A model generated the notes under the pieces. The model saw nothing but the letters and a program-made list of their open reading frames with translations, was not told the DNA's origin and did not search any database. A DNA stretch of 64,000 nucleotides from Amycolatopsis oliviviridis (GTDB lineage: Bacteria; Actinomycetota; Actinomycetes; Mycobacteriales; Pseudonocardiaceae): assembly GCF_014654365.1 (NCBI RefSeq), contig NZ_BNAY01000009.1, positions 248,001-312,000 on the forward strand. The letters are read 5' to 3'. Below are positions 51,635 through 60,662 of this stretch, piece after piece. The translations under genes and the position numbers were made by a program. Position 1 is the stretch's first letter, and every line of letters begins with the position of its first letter.

Positions 51635-52471
51635 GTGACGAACATGGGGAGACTGCGCGCACGGACACTGATCGCCGGGATGGTCGCGCTCGCGGCCGTG
51701 GGCATCACGCCCGCGGCGACGGCCGCGACCGGGATCGCGGACCGGTGGAGCGAACCGGGCCCCTTCGCGGTGACCGTCGAAACCCTCGACAGCACGCACA
51801 CCGTGTACCGGCCGACACGGCTGGAGAAGCACCCGGTGATCCTGTGGGGCAACGGAACCGGCGCGAACCCGAAGATCTACGACGGCCTGTTGCGCCATCT
51901 GGCCTCCCACGGTTTCGTGGTCGCGGCCGCGGACACTCCGAACGCGGGCTCCGGCAAGGAGATGCTGGCCGGGGCGACGACGTTGATCGCCGAGAACTCC
52001 CGCCCCGGCAGCCGCTACCAGGGGAAGATCGACACCGCGCACATCGGTGCCACCGGCCACTCCCAGGGCGGTGGCGGGGCGATCGCCGCCGGTGCGGATC
52101 CCCGCGTCACCGCCACGATCCCGATCGAGCCGGGGCCGCAGGGGTCCAGCACGGCACTGAAGGGGCCCGCGTTCTTCCTCGGGGGCCAGTTCGACACCAT
52201 CGTCGTTCCCGCGCTGCTGGTCGTCCCGCGCTACCGCCTCGCGGACCAGGTGCCCGCGATCTACGGCGAACTCGCCGGGGCGACCCACTTCACGCCCGTC
52301 GGTGACGGTGGCGGGTTCCGCGGCGCGATCACCGCCTGGTTCCGGTTCTGGCTTTCCGGGGATGAGCGGGCCCGGGCGGAGTTCTTCGGCCCTTCCTGCG
52401 GCTTGTGCCGCGACGGGGCGTGGTCCGACGTCCAGCGCAACGCCAAGGCCTCGGCCGTTCCCGGAGCTTGA
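51635..52471 (+). CDS. secreted alpha/beta hydrolase (chlorophyllase/cutinase-like)
   Basis: 278 residues; GTG 51635 with GGAACGGG upstream, or ATG 51644. Signal peptide LIAGMVALAAVGITPAATAA. HPVILWGNGTGANPKIYDGL is the first strand and oxyanion region, GATGHSQGGGGAIAAG is the nucleophile elbow (Ser), and GATHFTPVGDG has a probable catalytic His. It resembles secreted lipases and polyester hydrolases. A C-terminal pair of cysteines (GPSCGLCRDG) may form a disulfide. Confidence 0.88.
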   Translation: MTNMGRLRARTLIAGMVALAAVGITPAATAATGIADRWSEPGPFAVTVETLDSTHTVYRPTRLEKHPVILWGNGTGANPKIYDGLLRHLASHGFVVAAADTPNAGSGKEMLAGATTLIAENSRPGSRYQGKIDTAHIGATGHSQGGGGAIAAGADPRVTATIPIEPGPQGSSTALKGPAFFLGGQFDTIVVPALLVVPRYRLADQVPAIYGELAGATHFTPVGDGGGFRGAITAWFRFWLSGDERARAEFFGPSCGLCRDGAWSDVQRNAKASAVPGA

Positions 52472-52538
52472 TCGGCGATTTTGTCGGTGGTCCGGGTTAA
52501 GGTCTGCCCCAGCAGCCTGACCTGGAGGGATACCCGTC

Positions 52539-53093
52539 ATGACCACTCTCGACAACCGGCCGAACACCGCGCTCCTGGTCGTCGACGTCCAGAACGCCGT
52601 CGTCGACGAGGGCCACGAACGCGACGCCGTGGTCGCGAACATCGGCGTTCTCGTCGGCAAGGCGCGAAAGGAAGAGGTCCCGGTCGTCTGGGTGCAGCAT
52701 TCCGACGAGGGGCTCGTGCACGGGAGCGAGGAATGGCGCATCGTCGCCGAACTGGTTCCCGGGGACGCCGAGCCCCGCGTCGACAAGTCCTACGGAGACT
52801 CCTTCGAGGACACCGATCTGGAGAAGGTGCTGGCCGAACGCGGCGTCGGGCGTCTCGTGGTCGTCGGGGCGGAGACCGACGCCTGCATCCGCTCGACGTT
52901 GCACGGCGCCCTGGTCCGCGGGTACGACGCGACGCTGGTCGGCGACGCGCACACGACGGTGGACAAGACGGAATGGGGAGCGCCGACGCCGGAGCAGGTC
53001 ATCGCGCACACGAACCTGTACTGGCGTTACCAGGCGGCGCCGGGCCGGAAGGGAGGGACGGTCAAGACCGAAGACGTCGAATTCAGCGGCTGA
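52539..53093 (+). CDS. isochorismatase family cysteine hydrolase
   Basis: 184 residues. Catalytic triad residues are visible: Asp in LLVVDVQNAVVDEGHERDAV, Lys in RVDKSYGDSF and Cys in GAETDACIRSTLHGALVRGY. Members include nicotinamidases and N-carbamoyl hydrolases; the substrate here is open. Start ATG 52539 with GGAGGG upstream. Confidence 0.92.
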   Translation: MTTLDNRPNTALLVVDVQNAVVDEGHERDAVVANIGVLVGKARKEEVPVVWVQHSDEGLVHGSEEWRIVAELVPGDAEPRVDKSYGDSFEDTDLEKVLAERGVGRLVVVGAETDACIRSTLHGALVRGYDATLVGDAHTTVDKTEWGAPTPEQVIAHTNLYWRYQAAPGRKGGTVKTEDVEFSG

Positions 53094-53099
53094 ACCGAC

Positions 53100-54527
53100 T
53101 CACGGGAGGCTCGGCCAGCGAGCGATCAGCAGACCGGCGTCGCCGGTGAAACCGTTGCGGCAGTGGGTTTTCGCCGCCTGAAGCACGCGCCGGACGGTTT
53201 CGGGTGGCACATGCCCGGCGTGGGCTTCCAGGCATCCGGCGAGCGGGAACCGTTCGCCATCGGCGGAACACACGGCCGAGAGGCCTTCGGTGTACAGGGC
53301 CAGGAGATCCCCGGGCCTCAGCCGGGTGGTCACGATCCGGCGTGGCAGCCCGGTACCGAACGGCGGGTGCTGCGCACTGTCCACTGTGGTCTGTTCGTGG
53401 TCGGCGCCGAGGATGAGCGGCGGTTCCCCGCCCGCGTCGAGGTAACGCAGCGTGCCGGCGGCCAGGTTCAGCTCGGCCAGCGTGCCGCGTACCAGGGTGC
53501 CGTGGCCGAACCGCGCCGACAGTTCTTCGCTGACAGCGGTCTCCTGTCCGCGGAGCCCGAGACCTTCGCCGCGAGCGGATCGACTGGCCGCGAGTGCCGC
53601 GGAGACCGCGAGTCCCGCGCGGGCGGCTTCACGTCCGGCGTCGAAGATCGCCAGCCACGCCGTCTTCTCTGACAGGGCGTAGTCGAAAGTGACGCCGCGA
53701 ACGTCGTAGACGGGTTCGATTCCGCCCGCCACCGCGATGTCGTGCGTCGAAGCGGTCGACGGGGGCAGATTCCGCCGGAGCAGCTCCGCGGTCGGGCCGA
53801 GCCGTTGATGCCGCAGCAGCGCGTCGAAGCCCTCGCCGTACCTCCTCGCGCCGGCGAGGAGGTGGCCGGACAGCGAAGCCAGCCATCGGCACTGGGTTCG
53901 CACGGCGGGGTCGTTCAGGTCGATGTCCGCGTCGGCTTCGACTTCGAGCACGCCCAGGCGTTCGTCGCCGTCCAGCAGGACGGTCCACAACCGCGGTGCT
54001 CCCGGCTCCTCGGCGATCATGGTGTCGGCGTGCCGAAACGCCCGGCCGGCGGTGGTGGCCTCGATGGCCAGCGGCACCCGATCGGGTGCCGACCCGCCGG
54101 GAAGCGGGATGAGCTGCCGCTGCTCCTGGTCGACCAGGTAGACGGCGATCTCCAGGTCCAGTGCGCGGCCCGCCCCGGCGATGATCCCGGGCAGGCGCTC
54201 GGGTGGGGCCCGGTGGGCGCTGCCGAGGAGGTCCACCAGCGCGGCCAAGGGACCGTGAGGGCGGGTGTTCTCGCCGGTCTCGCGGCTGTACGGCGCTTGG
54301 CGTACGCCGGAGACCTCTTCGAGGCGCTCGTTGACCGCGTGGGCCACCATGTCCCGTTGGATCCTGGGCAGCGGGACCAGACCCTGCAGGAACGCCTCCA
54401 ATTCGAGCTCGCTGACGTCTCCGCCCAGCGCGAAATACCTCAGCCACAGCTGTTCCAGGGTGAGCCCGGTCTGCGCGAAGCAGGCCGCGACGATCCGGCG
54501 TTGCTCCTCTGCCTGGAGCGAGGCCAC
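53100..54527 (-). CDS. SpoIIE/PP2C-like protein with degenerate metal motifs
   Basis: 475 residues from a GTG at 54527 with GGGGGTGA upstream (ATG 54593 would add 22 residues). An N-terminal helical region (LTLEQLWLRYFALGGDVSEL), then a sensor-like domain around residues 110-230 (GRALDLEIAVYLVDQEQRQL), then a SpoIIE/PP2C fold. The usual DVGGD reads DVRGV, the D-x-x-G-H-G loop reads DAGREA, NAGHPPP reads DAGGEPP, YTDG reads YTEG, and the last D-D reads GDAG. Most metal-binding Asp residues are therefore lost, so it may bind partners rather than dephosphorylate. It is divergent from two GAF-ANTAR genes. Confidence 0.8.
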   Translation of the reverse strand: MASLQAEEQRRIVAACFAQTGLTLEQLWLRYFALGGDVSELELEAFLQGLVPLPRIQRDMVAHAVNERLEEVSGVRQAPYSRETGENTRPHGPLAALVDLLGSAHRAPPERLPGIIAGAGRALDLEIAVYLVDQEQRQLIPLPGGSAPDRVPLAIEATTAGRAFRHADTMIAEEPGAPRLWTVLLDGDERLGVLEVEADADIDLNDPAVRTQCRWLASLSGHLLAGARRYGEGFDALLRHQRLGPTAELLRRNLPPSTASTHDIAVAGGIEPVYDVRGVTFDYALSEKTAWLAIFDAGREAARAGLAVSAALAASRSARGEGLGLRGQETAVSEELSARFGHGTLVRGTLAELNLAAGTLRYLDAGGEPPLILGADHEQTTVDSAQHPPFGTGLPRRIVTTRLRPGDLLALYTEGLSAVCSADGERFPLAGCLEAHAGHVPPETVRRVLQAAKTHCRNGFTGDAGLLIARWPSLP

Positions 54528-54644
54528 GGTGATCACCCCCGGGTTCTCGGCAACGTGAGACCCGGATACCAACCGGCGCCCGATGTGAAACATGAGGAAG
54601 CACCCGAGTGGGTACCTCGTCCGGGAGAGGACAGGAGGCGCGCC

Positions 54645-55406
54645 ATGAACCGAGAGGAGCCGGTGGCCGGTGTGCTGCCGCACGACGAGGTGAACAGCGC
54701 TCTCCACGCGCTGAACGACATTTTCGACGGCGAGGACGATCTCGAGCTGCTTCTGCGGCAGGTCTGCAGTCAGGTGGCCCGCGCCGTGCCGGGCGTGGAC
54801 GAGGTGTCCATCACCCTGCTCCGTGACGGTCACCCGCACACCGCCGTGTCGACCGACCAACGCGCCATCGAACTCGATCACGACCAGTACCGGCTGGGGA
54901 ACGGTCCTTGCCTGGAAGCGGGCAATAGCGGGGAACTCGTGCGCGTCGCCGTCGGCGAATCGGCCGAACGCTGGCCGGAGTTCGTTTTCGCCGCCAGGCG
55001 GGCCGGTTTCGCCAGCTTCCTGGCCGCGCCGCTGTCGGTGAGTGAGCATCTCGCGGGCGCGGTGAACTGCTACGGGATCCAGGACGACGGCTACGCCGAA
55101 CTCGACGCGCGGCTGCTGGAGATCTACACGACCGCGGTCGAGGCGATCTTGCGGATCTACGCGCGTTACCTCGACGCCAGGACGACGATCGGGCAACTGC
55201 GGACCGCGCTGACCTCCCGGGCCGTCATCGACCAGGCCAAAGGGGTGCTCATGGCCGTGCGCCGGGTCGACGAGGACGAGGCCTTCTCGTTGCTGGTGGT
55301 CCAGTCCCAGCGGGAGAACGTCAAGTTACGCCAGGTGGCGGAACGGTTCATCGACGGCGTGACCGGAAGAGGCGATCCGGGACGGGCCGAACGTGGGTCG
55401 CGGTAG
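54645..55406 (+). CDS. GAF and ANTAR domain protein
   Basis: 253 residues; ATG 54645 with AGGAGG upstream. The GAF sensor covers about residues 25-165 (QVARAVPGVDEVSITLLRDG), and a C-terminal ANTAR RNA-binding domain follows: SRAVIDQAKGVLMAVRRVDE. ANTAR proteins bind paired hairpins in nascent RNA and prevent termination. The GAF ligand is unknown. It diverges from the PP2C-like gene and is followed by a second GAF-ANTAR gene. Confidence 0.92.
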   Translation: MNREEPVAGVLPHDEVNSALHALNDIFDGEDDLELLLRQVCSQVARAVPGVDEVSITLLRDGHPHTAVSTDQRAIELDHDQYRLGNGPCLEAGNSGELVRVAVGESAERWPEFVFAARRAGFASFLAAPLSVSEHLAGAVNCYGIQDDGYAELDARLLEIYTTAVEAILRIYARYLDARTTIGQLRTALTSRAVIDQAKGVLMAVRRVDEDEAFSLLVVQSQRENVKLRQVAERFIDGVTGRGDPGRAERGSR

Positions 55407-55588
55407 GCGGGGTGATCGCACTCGGCTAAGGTCGGCTTCCGAAAGCGGTTCTGAGCGTTGAGAAGTTAGCGCCGATCCGCCGGTAACCGGGTTGGTTGCG
55501 GCGGTTGATGGTGCGCGCTCGGCGCCGGTTCCCGCCGGTGACTCCCGTGGTGCATCACGCCGATGTACAGAAGTGGGAGAGGCGGGCT

Positions 55589-56413
55589 TTGGCCGATGAA
55601 ATCGACTGGCAGCAGGACAAGAACCGATTCGTCGAGGGTGTCGGCGACGGCGACCTGCCGGTGATCTCCGAAAACGGCGCCCGGCTCATCGCCGGGCCAC
55701 TTGTCAACCAGTTCGTCGCCCTGACCAGGGCGTTGCTGGATTCCGGCTCGGTCGCCGCGGTACTCGAACGAGTGGTCTTCGCGACGCGGGACCTGGTACC
55801 CGGCGCGGATCTGGTGAGTGTCACCCTCCTCGATCCGGACGGCGGGTTCCACACGCCCGTGCGGACCGACGAGATCGCCGGGGAACTGGATCAGTTGCAG
55901 TACCAGTACGGCGAGGGCGCCTGTGTCGAAGCGGCGCGGGTTTCGGGGCCGGCGGCGGCCTTCAGCGACAACCTGGCCGAAGACGCCCGCTGGCCGCGCT
56001 TCGGACCGGCCGCCGCGGCGCTCGGTTTCCACTCGCTGGTTTCGACGGCTTTGCTGCCGGAAGCGTCGAGTTCGGATCTCTCCGGCGCGCTGAACGTCTA
56101 CTCACGGCGTCCGTTCGGCATCGCCAGGCCCGACCGGGACGTGTTGCTGTTGCTGGCGACGCACGCGTCGCTGGCGTTGGCGACCACGCACGCGGTCACG
56201 CGCGGTCAGCTCCAGGAGGAACAGCTCCAGCAGGCGCTGGACAGCAGGGACGCGATCGGGCAGGCCAAGGGCATCCTGATGGCGAGGCGCGGGATCGACG
56301 CGGCGGAGGCGTTCGAGGTGCTGCGGCACACGTCGCAGAACATGAACATCAAACTCCGGGAACTGGCGGAGATGTTGTCCAAGCGGCATACGGAACTGCA
56401 ACTGCCCGACTGA
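55589..56413 (+). CDS. GAF and ANTAR domain protein
   Basis: 274 residues from a TTG at 55589, which has GGGAGAGG upstream; ATG 55508 is an alternative that adds a basic 27-residue head. GAF (LVPGADLVSVTLLDPDGGFH) and ANTAR (RDAIGQAKGILMARRGIDAA) domains are as in the preceding gene, which shares the architecture but differs in the GAF core. The two may sense different signals and target the same RNA hairpins. Confidence 0.88.
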   Translation: MADEIDWQQDKNRFVEGVGDGDLPVISENGARLIAGPLVNQFVALTRALLDSGSVAAVLERVVFATRDLVPGADLVSVTLLDPDGGFHTPVRTDEIAGELDQLQYQYGEGACVEAARVSGPAAAFSDNLAEDARWPRFGPAAAALGFHSLVSTALLPEASSSDLSGALNVYSRRPFGIARPDRDVLLLLATHASLALATTHAVTRGQLQEEQLQQALDSRDAIGQAKGILMARRGIDAAEAFEVLRHTSQNMNIKLRELAEMLSKRHTELQLPD

Positions 56414-56441
56414 CCGGGCGGGCGCCACTACGATCGTGATC

Positions 56442-57305
56442 ATGGCTTTCGGTGACCTGGAATTGTCGCGGACGTACGAGTGGCGAGGCCGTTCGGTGGC
56501 GTGGGAACGCCTCGGCGAAGGCGCCCCGGTGGTGCTGTGCCACGGGACACCGTGGTCGGCGCAGCTGTGGGCGCCTTTCGCGCGAGCGCTCAGCGAGGAG
56601 TTCGCCGTCCACGTCTGGGACATGCCGGGCTACGGCCGCTCGTCGAAGGAGCCCGGCCACGCCGTCGATCTCGGGACGCAGGCCGAACTCTTCGCGGACC
56701 TCCTCGGGCATTGGGGGCTGACGGCTCCGCATGTGATCGCCCACGACTACGGCGGGGCCGTTTCCCTGCGCGCGAAGCTGCTGCACGGCGCCGAGTACGC
56801 CTCGCTCGCGTTGGTGGACGTCGTCGCGTTGCGGCCGTGGGGGTCGGAATTCTTCCGGCTCGTCGCGGAGAACGCCGAGGTCTTCCAGGCGCAGCCTCCG
56901 ACAGTGCACAGAGGTGCCCTGGAGGCCTACATCGGGACTGCCTCCCATCGTGGTCTCACCGGCGCGCAACTGGACACGCTGACCGGCCCCTGGCTGGACG
57001 CGGAGGGGCAACGCGCCTTCTACCGGCAGATCGCCGAAGCGGACGTCCGGTACACCGACGAGATCCAGGACCGCTATCCGGAACTCACGTTGCCGGTGAA
57101 GGTGATCTGGGGTGCCGACGACACCTGGATCCCGGTGGACAGGGCGGAACAGCTCGCGAACGCGATTCCCGGCGCCCTTCTCGACGTCATTCCGGACGCC
57201 GGGCATCTGATCCAGTTCGACGCGCCCGTCGAACTGGCCTTTTCCCTGCATCGGTGGCTCACCGCGGAAGTGGACCGGTGGGGACCCGGCGGGAGCGGAC
57301 GCTGA
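56442..57305 (+). CDS. alpha/beta hydrolase with Asp nucleophile (dehalogenase/epoxide hydrolase type)
   Basis: 287 residues from ATG 56442 (GTG 56436 is possible). The nucleophile elbow reads VIAHDYGGAVSLRAKLL: Asp, not Ser, stands at the nucleophile position, as in haloalkane dehalogenases and epoxide hydrolases. The oxyanion region is LCHGTPWSAQLW, the acid is in WGADDTWIPVDRAE and the His in IPDAGHLIQFDAP. The substrate could be an epoxide, alkyl halide or similar. Convergent with the small secreted protein gene. Confidence 0.9.
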   Translation: MAFGDLELSRTYEWRGRSVAWERLGEGAPVVLCHGTPWSAQLWAPFARALSEEFAVHVWDMPGYGRSSKEPGHAVDLGTQAELFADLLGHWGLTAPHVIAHDYGGAVSLRAKLLHGAEYASLALVDVVALRPWGSEFFRLVAENAEVFQAQPPTVHRGALEAYIGTASHRGLTGAQLDTLTGPWLDAEGQRAFYRQIAEADVRYTDEIQDRYPELTLPVKVIWGADDTWIPVDRAEQLANAIPGALLDVIPDAGHLIQFDAPVELAFSLHRWLTAEVDRWGPGGSGR

Positions 57306-57342
57306 AACGCCCCGGGAAGATCAACATCGTTTCATTCGGATA

Positions 57343-57684
57343 TTAGAAGTCGTCTACGTGATATCCCGCGACGTAGGCGTTCGCGAGCAGCCCGCCGCGA
57401 CATTCGGCGGTCGACGTGCCGAAGCCGACCGGAACCCAATGCCCGACGGTGAACCACAAGGATGATCCCGAAGCGCAATGGGCGACCACCCGATAGGTTT
57501 CCGAGTGTCTCGGCAGAGAGAAGCAGGTCAGGGAAATCGCCTCACCGAAGACGATTCCGTAACGGTTGCTGTCGCATCCGTAGGGCGGGAACTGGCCTTC
57601 GGTCGCCGCGGAGGCCGGTGTGGCCGCCAGGAATCCGGCCGCCGAAAAGGCGGCCATGACTAAAGCGGCGATTTTCTTCTTCAT
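57343..57684 (-). CDS. small secreted cysteine-containing protein
   Basis: 113 residues. A classic signal peptide KKKIAALVMAAFSAAGFLAA cleaves near residue 27 after ASA. The mature protein of about 86 residues has four Cys (YGCDSNRYGI, SLTCFSLPR, AHCASGSSL, AECRGGLL), enough for two disulfides, and no other recognised feature. ATG 57684 preceded by GGGAGAAAGCA. Family unknown. Confidence 0.7.
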   Translation of the reverse strand: MKKKIAALVMAAFSAAGFLAATPASAATEGQFPPYGCDSNRYGIVFGEAISLTCFSLPRHSETYRVVAHCASGSSLWFTVGHWVPVGFGTSTAECRGGLLANAYVAGYHVDDF

Positions 57685-57849
57685 TGCTTTCTCCCGCGGT
57701 TAGTTCCCAATGGAAAGCTCAGATTAGCCGCACGGAAGAATTGTCGTGAATTCATCGGGCAGGTGAAAGGAGAACGCGTGCGGTGAGCCACGCTGCTCCG
57801 AAAGAGCGTCCCCCGACCCTCTTCTGAGTCTCCTGGCTCCCCTTTCGGC

Positions 57850-59388
57850 CTAGCGTCGCCGGTACTGCGCGGGAGACGTGATCGTGGCCCGGTCCTCGTA
57901 GGATCCCGGCTTCCCGCGGTCGACGTGGAAGGTCGTCAGGGTGCTCACCGGCGAACGCGGGTCTCGCCGGTCGCCGATCACCCGCATGTGGGTGCTCCAG
58001 CGCCGGGGAGTGACCTCGTAGACGTCGTAGCCGTACCGGTCGCCTTCGAAGTACTTGAGGTGCGGGTTCGCCGCGCCCATCTTCGGCCCGTTGGTGGCGT
58101 TCCATTCGGGGGAGTAGGCGCCGGAGGTGACCGAATGCGCGGTGAACTCCGTGCCGATCACCGGGGTGGACGGATCCGCGAAGTCGGGGCGGATGTCGTC
58201 GACGAACGCGGAGTGCCAGTCGCCGGTGATCACCACGAGGTCTTCGAGGCCGCTCTGGGCCACGTGGGTCAGCACCTCCTTGCGCTCGGCGAGGAAGCCG
58301 TCCCACTGGTCCGTGAACATGTAGCCGCCGCCACCCGGCTTCGCGAGCTGGCTCAACATGATCGAGTTCACCCAGCAGTGCCACGCCTCGCCCGCGCCGG
58401 TCACCTGATCCTTGAGCCACCCCTTCTGGTCCGCGCCGAGGATCGTCCCGTCGGGCAGGTTCTGCGCCGACCGGTACTGCCGAAGATCCAAAATGGACAC
58501 CTCCAGCAAGTCGCCCCAGCGGCGCTGCCGGTGGATCCTCGGCGTCGAGGGGTGGTCGGGCCGCACCGGCATGTGCTCGAACCAGGCTTGATACGCGGCC
58601 GAACGCCGGGCCTGCAGTGAAGGGGTGGTCCCGCTGTAGTCGTTGACGACCTCGTGATCGTCCCAGGTGATGAACCAGGGGTGGGCCGCGTGGGCGTCCC
58701 GGAGCGAGGGGTCGGACTTGTAGAGCGCGTGCCGCCGCCGGTACGCCGGCAGCGTCAGCACCTCGGGACCTTCGTGGTCGCGCAGCGGATTCCCGCCCAC
58801 CTGACCGTGTTCGTAGACGTAGTCGCCGAGGTGGACGACGAAATCGAGGTCCTCGCGCGCGATCCCGGCGTGCGCCGCGTAGAACCCGTCGTGGAACGCC
58901 TGGCAGTTCGCCGAGGCGAACCGCACCCGCCGGACCGGCCCGACCGGTGCCGTGCGGGTGCGCCCGATCCGGCTGACCTTGCCAAGCGCCTGGAAGCGGT
59001 AGTAGTACTGTGAGCCCGGCTCCAGCCCGGACACCGGGACATGGACGCTGTGCCCGAGCCCGGCGGTGGCCGCCGTCGTCCCGCGGGCCACCCGGCGGCG
59101 GAACCCGCGGTCGGTGGCGACCTCCCAGGCGACCTCGACCGTGTCGTCCAGCGGCTGCTCGAACTCCATCGGCTTCGGCGCGAGCCTGGTCCAGAGGGCG
59201 ACGCCGTACGGCACCGGGTCGCCGGACGCGACGCCGAGCGTGAACGGCGCCTCGTCCCAGGTCGCGCCCAGCGCCGCCGCGGCCTCCTCCGCCTGCGCGA
59301 CCGTCATCCGCGAGCTCAACGGCCAGGCCAGCCCCAGCGCACCGGCGGTGGCGGCGCCTCGTAACATGTCCCGGCGGTTGACGGACAT
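57850..59388 (-). CDS. phoD: PhoD-type alkaline phosphatase (Tat substrate)
   Basis: 512 residues from ATG 59388 with AGGAG upstream. A twin-arginine signal NRRDMLRGAATAGALGLAWP directs Tat export. A PhoD N-terminal immunoglobulin-like domain (GVASGDPVPYGVALWTRLAP) precedes the metallophosphatase core: VVHLGDYVYEHGQVGG, FITWDDHEVVNDYSG, VVITGDWHSAFVDD. PhoD enzymes use Ca2+ and Fe3+ to release phosphate from mono- and diesters. A PHO box for PhoP was not evident. Confidence 0.93.
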   Translation of the reverse strand: MSVNRRDMLRGAATAGALGLAWPLSSRMTVAQAEEAAAALGATWDEAPFTLGVASGDPVPYGVALWTRLAPKPMEFEQPLDDTVEVAWEVATDRGFRRRVARGTTAATAGLGHSVHVPVSGLEPGSQYYYRFQALGKVSRIGRTRTAPVGPVRRVRFASANCQAFHDGFYAAHAGIAREDLDFVVHLGDYVYEHGQVGGNPLRDHEGPEVLTLPAYRRRHALYKSDPSLRDAHAAHPWFITWDDHEVVNDYSGTTPSLQARRSAAYQAWFEHMPVRPDHPSTPRIHRQRRWGDLLEVSILDLRQYRSAQNLPDGTILGADQKGWLKDQVTGAGEAWHCWVNSIMLSQLAKPGGGGYMFTDQWDGFLAERKEVLTHVAQSGLEDLVVITGDWHSAFVDDIRPDFADPSTPVIGTEFTAHSVTSGAYSPEWNATNGPKMGAANPHLKYFEGDRYGYDVYEVTPRRWSTHMRVIGDRRDPRSPVSTLTTFHVDRGKPGSYEDRATITSPAQYRRR

Positions 59389-59469
59389 CGGTGGTCTCCT
59401 CGGTTCGGCGGATCGCTCTCCGACACCGAACACCGCCGAGATGGCCGGAGGCCAACGCGAGGACGAACA

Positions 59470-60432
59470 TCAGACGGTGATGACGACCTTGCCGCGCGCG
59501 TGCCCTTCGCGCACGAAGCGGATGGCCTCGGGAACTTCGGCCAGTGAGAACGTACGGCCGATCACCGGCCGCACCTTCCCCGCCTCGACGAGCGCGCGCA
59601 GCGTCTGGAGATCGTCCTGGTTCTCCGTGGAGAACAGGCCGCGGAGCTTCTGCTTCACGAACGGCCCGAGGAGCAGCGCCCGCAGGTTGCGGGCGACCGG
59701 GCCGAGCCACTTTCCGCCGCCTTCGCCGCCGACGATCACGAGAGTTCCCCGCGGGGTAAGGGATTTCCGCAGCGAGGTCAGCGATCGGCTGCCCGCGGTG
59801 TCGAGGATGAGGTCGTAGCCGCCGCTGAACTCTTCGCGCGTGTAGTCGAAGACGGTGTCCGCGCCGAGCGACCGGACGAGGTCCACCTTGCCGGGACCGC
59901 ATACGCCGTCCACGGTGGCGCCGAAGGCCTTGGCTATCTGCACCGCGAACGTGCCCACGCCACCGCCCGCGCCGATGATCAGGACCTTCTGCCGGGGCGC
60001 GACCCGTCCGCGGTCGCGAAGCGCCTGGAGCGCGGTGAACGCGGAGATGGGGACGGCCGCCGCTTCCTCGAAGCCGAGCTTCCCAGGTTTCCGCGCGAGT
60101 TTGTCCACTGTGGTCAGTGCGTACTCGGCGAAGGAACCCTGACAGGTACCGAAAACCTCGTCGCCGACGCTGAACCGCGTGACGTTTTCGCCGACCGCGT
60201 GCACGACACCGGCGAAGTCCAGGCCGCGGACGCGGGCCTTCGGTCTCCGTACCCCGAAGCCCATCAACCGCACCAGGTACGGCGTGCCTTCCATGAGGTG
60301 CCAGACGCCGGGATCGACGCCCGCAGCCCGGATCCTCACGACCACGCCGTCCGGTCCTGCTTCGGGTTCGGGCAGCTCGGTCAGGGTCAGGACGTCGGTG
60401 GTGCCGTACTCGTTCTGGACGATCGCCTTCAT
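59470..60432 (-). CDS. NAD(P)-dependent medium-chain dehydrogenase/reductase
   Basis: 320 residues. MDR fold, quinone-oxidoreductase-like: GLDFAGVVHAVGENVTRFSV, IIGAGGGVGTFAVQIAKAFG (Rossmann) and RTFSLAEVPEAIRFVREGHA. It lacks the structural zinc Cys cluster and is therefore probably zinc-independent, reducing quinones or enones with NADPH. It lies downstream of the small XRE regulator gene, 14 bases away, and may be in its operon. Confidence 0.9.
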   Translation of the reverse strand: MKAIVQNEYGTTDVLTLTELPEPEAGPDGVVVRIRAAGVDPGVWHLMEGTPYLVRLMGFGVRRPKARVRGLDFAGVVHAVGENVTRFSVGDEVFGTCQGSFAEYALTTVDKLARKPGKLGFEEAAAVPISAFTALQALRDRGRVAPRQKVLIIGAGGGVGTFAVQIAKAFGATVDGVCGPGKVDLVRSLGADTVFDYTREEFSGGYDLILDTAGSRSLTSLRKSLTPRGTLVIVGGEGGGKWLGPVARNLRALLLGPFVKQKLRGLFSTENQDDLQTLRALVEAGKVRPVIGRTFSLAEVPEAIRFVREGHARGKVVITV

Positions 60433-60446
60433 GGCGGCCTCGTTTC

Positions 60447-60662
60447 CTAGTCCGGATAGTGGAAGACGTCGTCGAGCCCGACGCCGAACACCCTGGCGAT
60501 CTGGAAGGCCACCTCCAGGGACGGTGAGTAGCGGCCCTGCTCGATCGCGATGACCGTCTGGCGCGTGACGCCGACCCGGTCCGCGAGTTCCGCCTGGGTC
60601 ATCTCGCCCCGGGCGAACCGCAGGGCGCGGATGGAGTTCGTGACCTTGGTCGGTTTCACCAT
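60447..60662 (-). CDS. XRE family helix-turn-helix regulator
   Basis: 71 residues, almost only a Cro/CI-type HTH: EMTQAELADRVGVTRQTVIA and SLEVAFQIARVFGVGLDDVF. ATG 60662 overlaps the stop of the upstream membrane gene by seven bases; GTG 60659 would make a GTGA overlap. Pairs of a small membrane protein and such a regulator (YozG/YvaO type) recur in bacteria. It likely represses its own operon from the site at 61095-61131. Confidence 0.9.
   Translation of the reverse strand: MVKPTKVTNSIRALRFARGEMTQAELADRVGVTRQTVIAIEQGRYSPSLEVAFQIARVFGVGLDDVFHYPD

Noticed and set aside
57752..59902. 716-codon minus-strand frame overlapping phoD in another frame
   Set aside because: Same strand but different frame from the phoD gene, which has a Tat signal and full PhoD motifs; the alternative is Arg/Gly/Ala filler.
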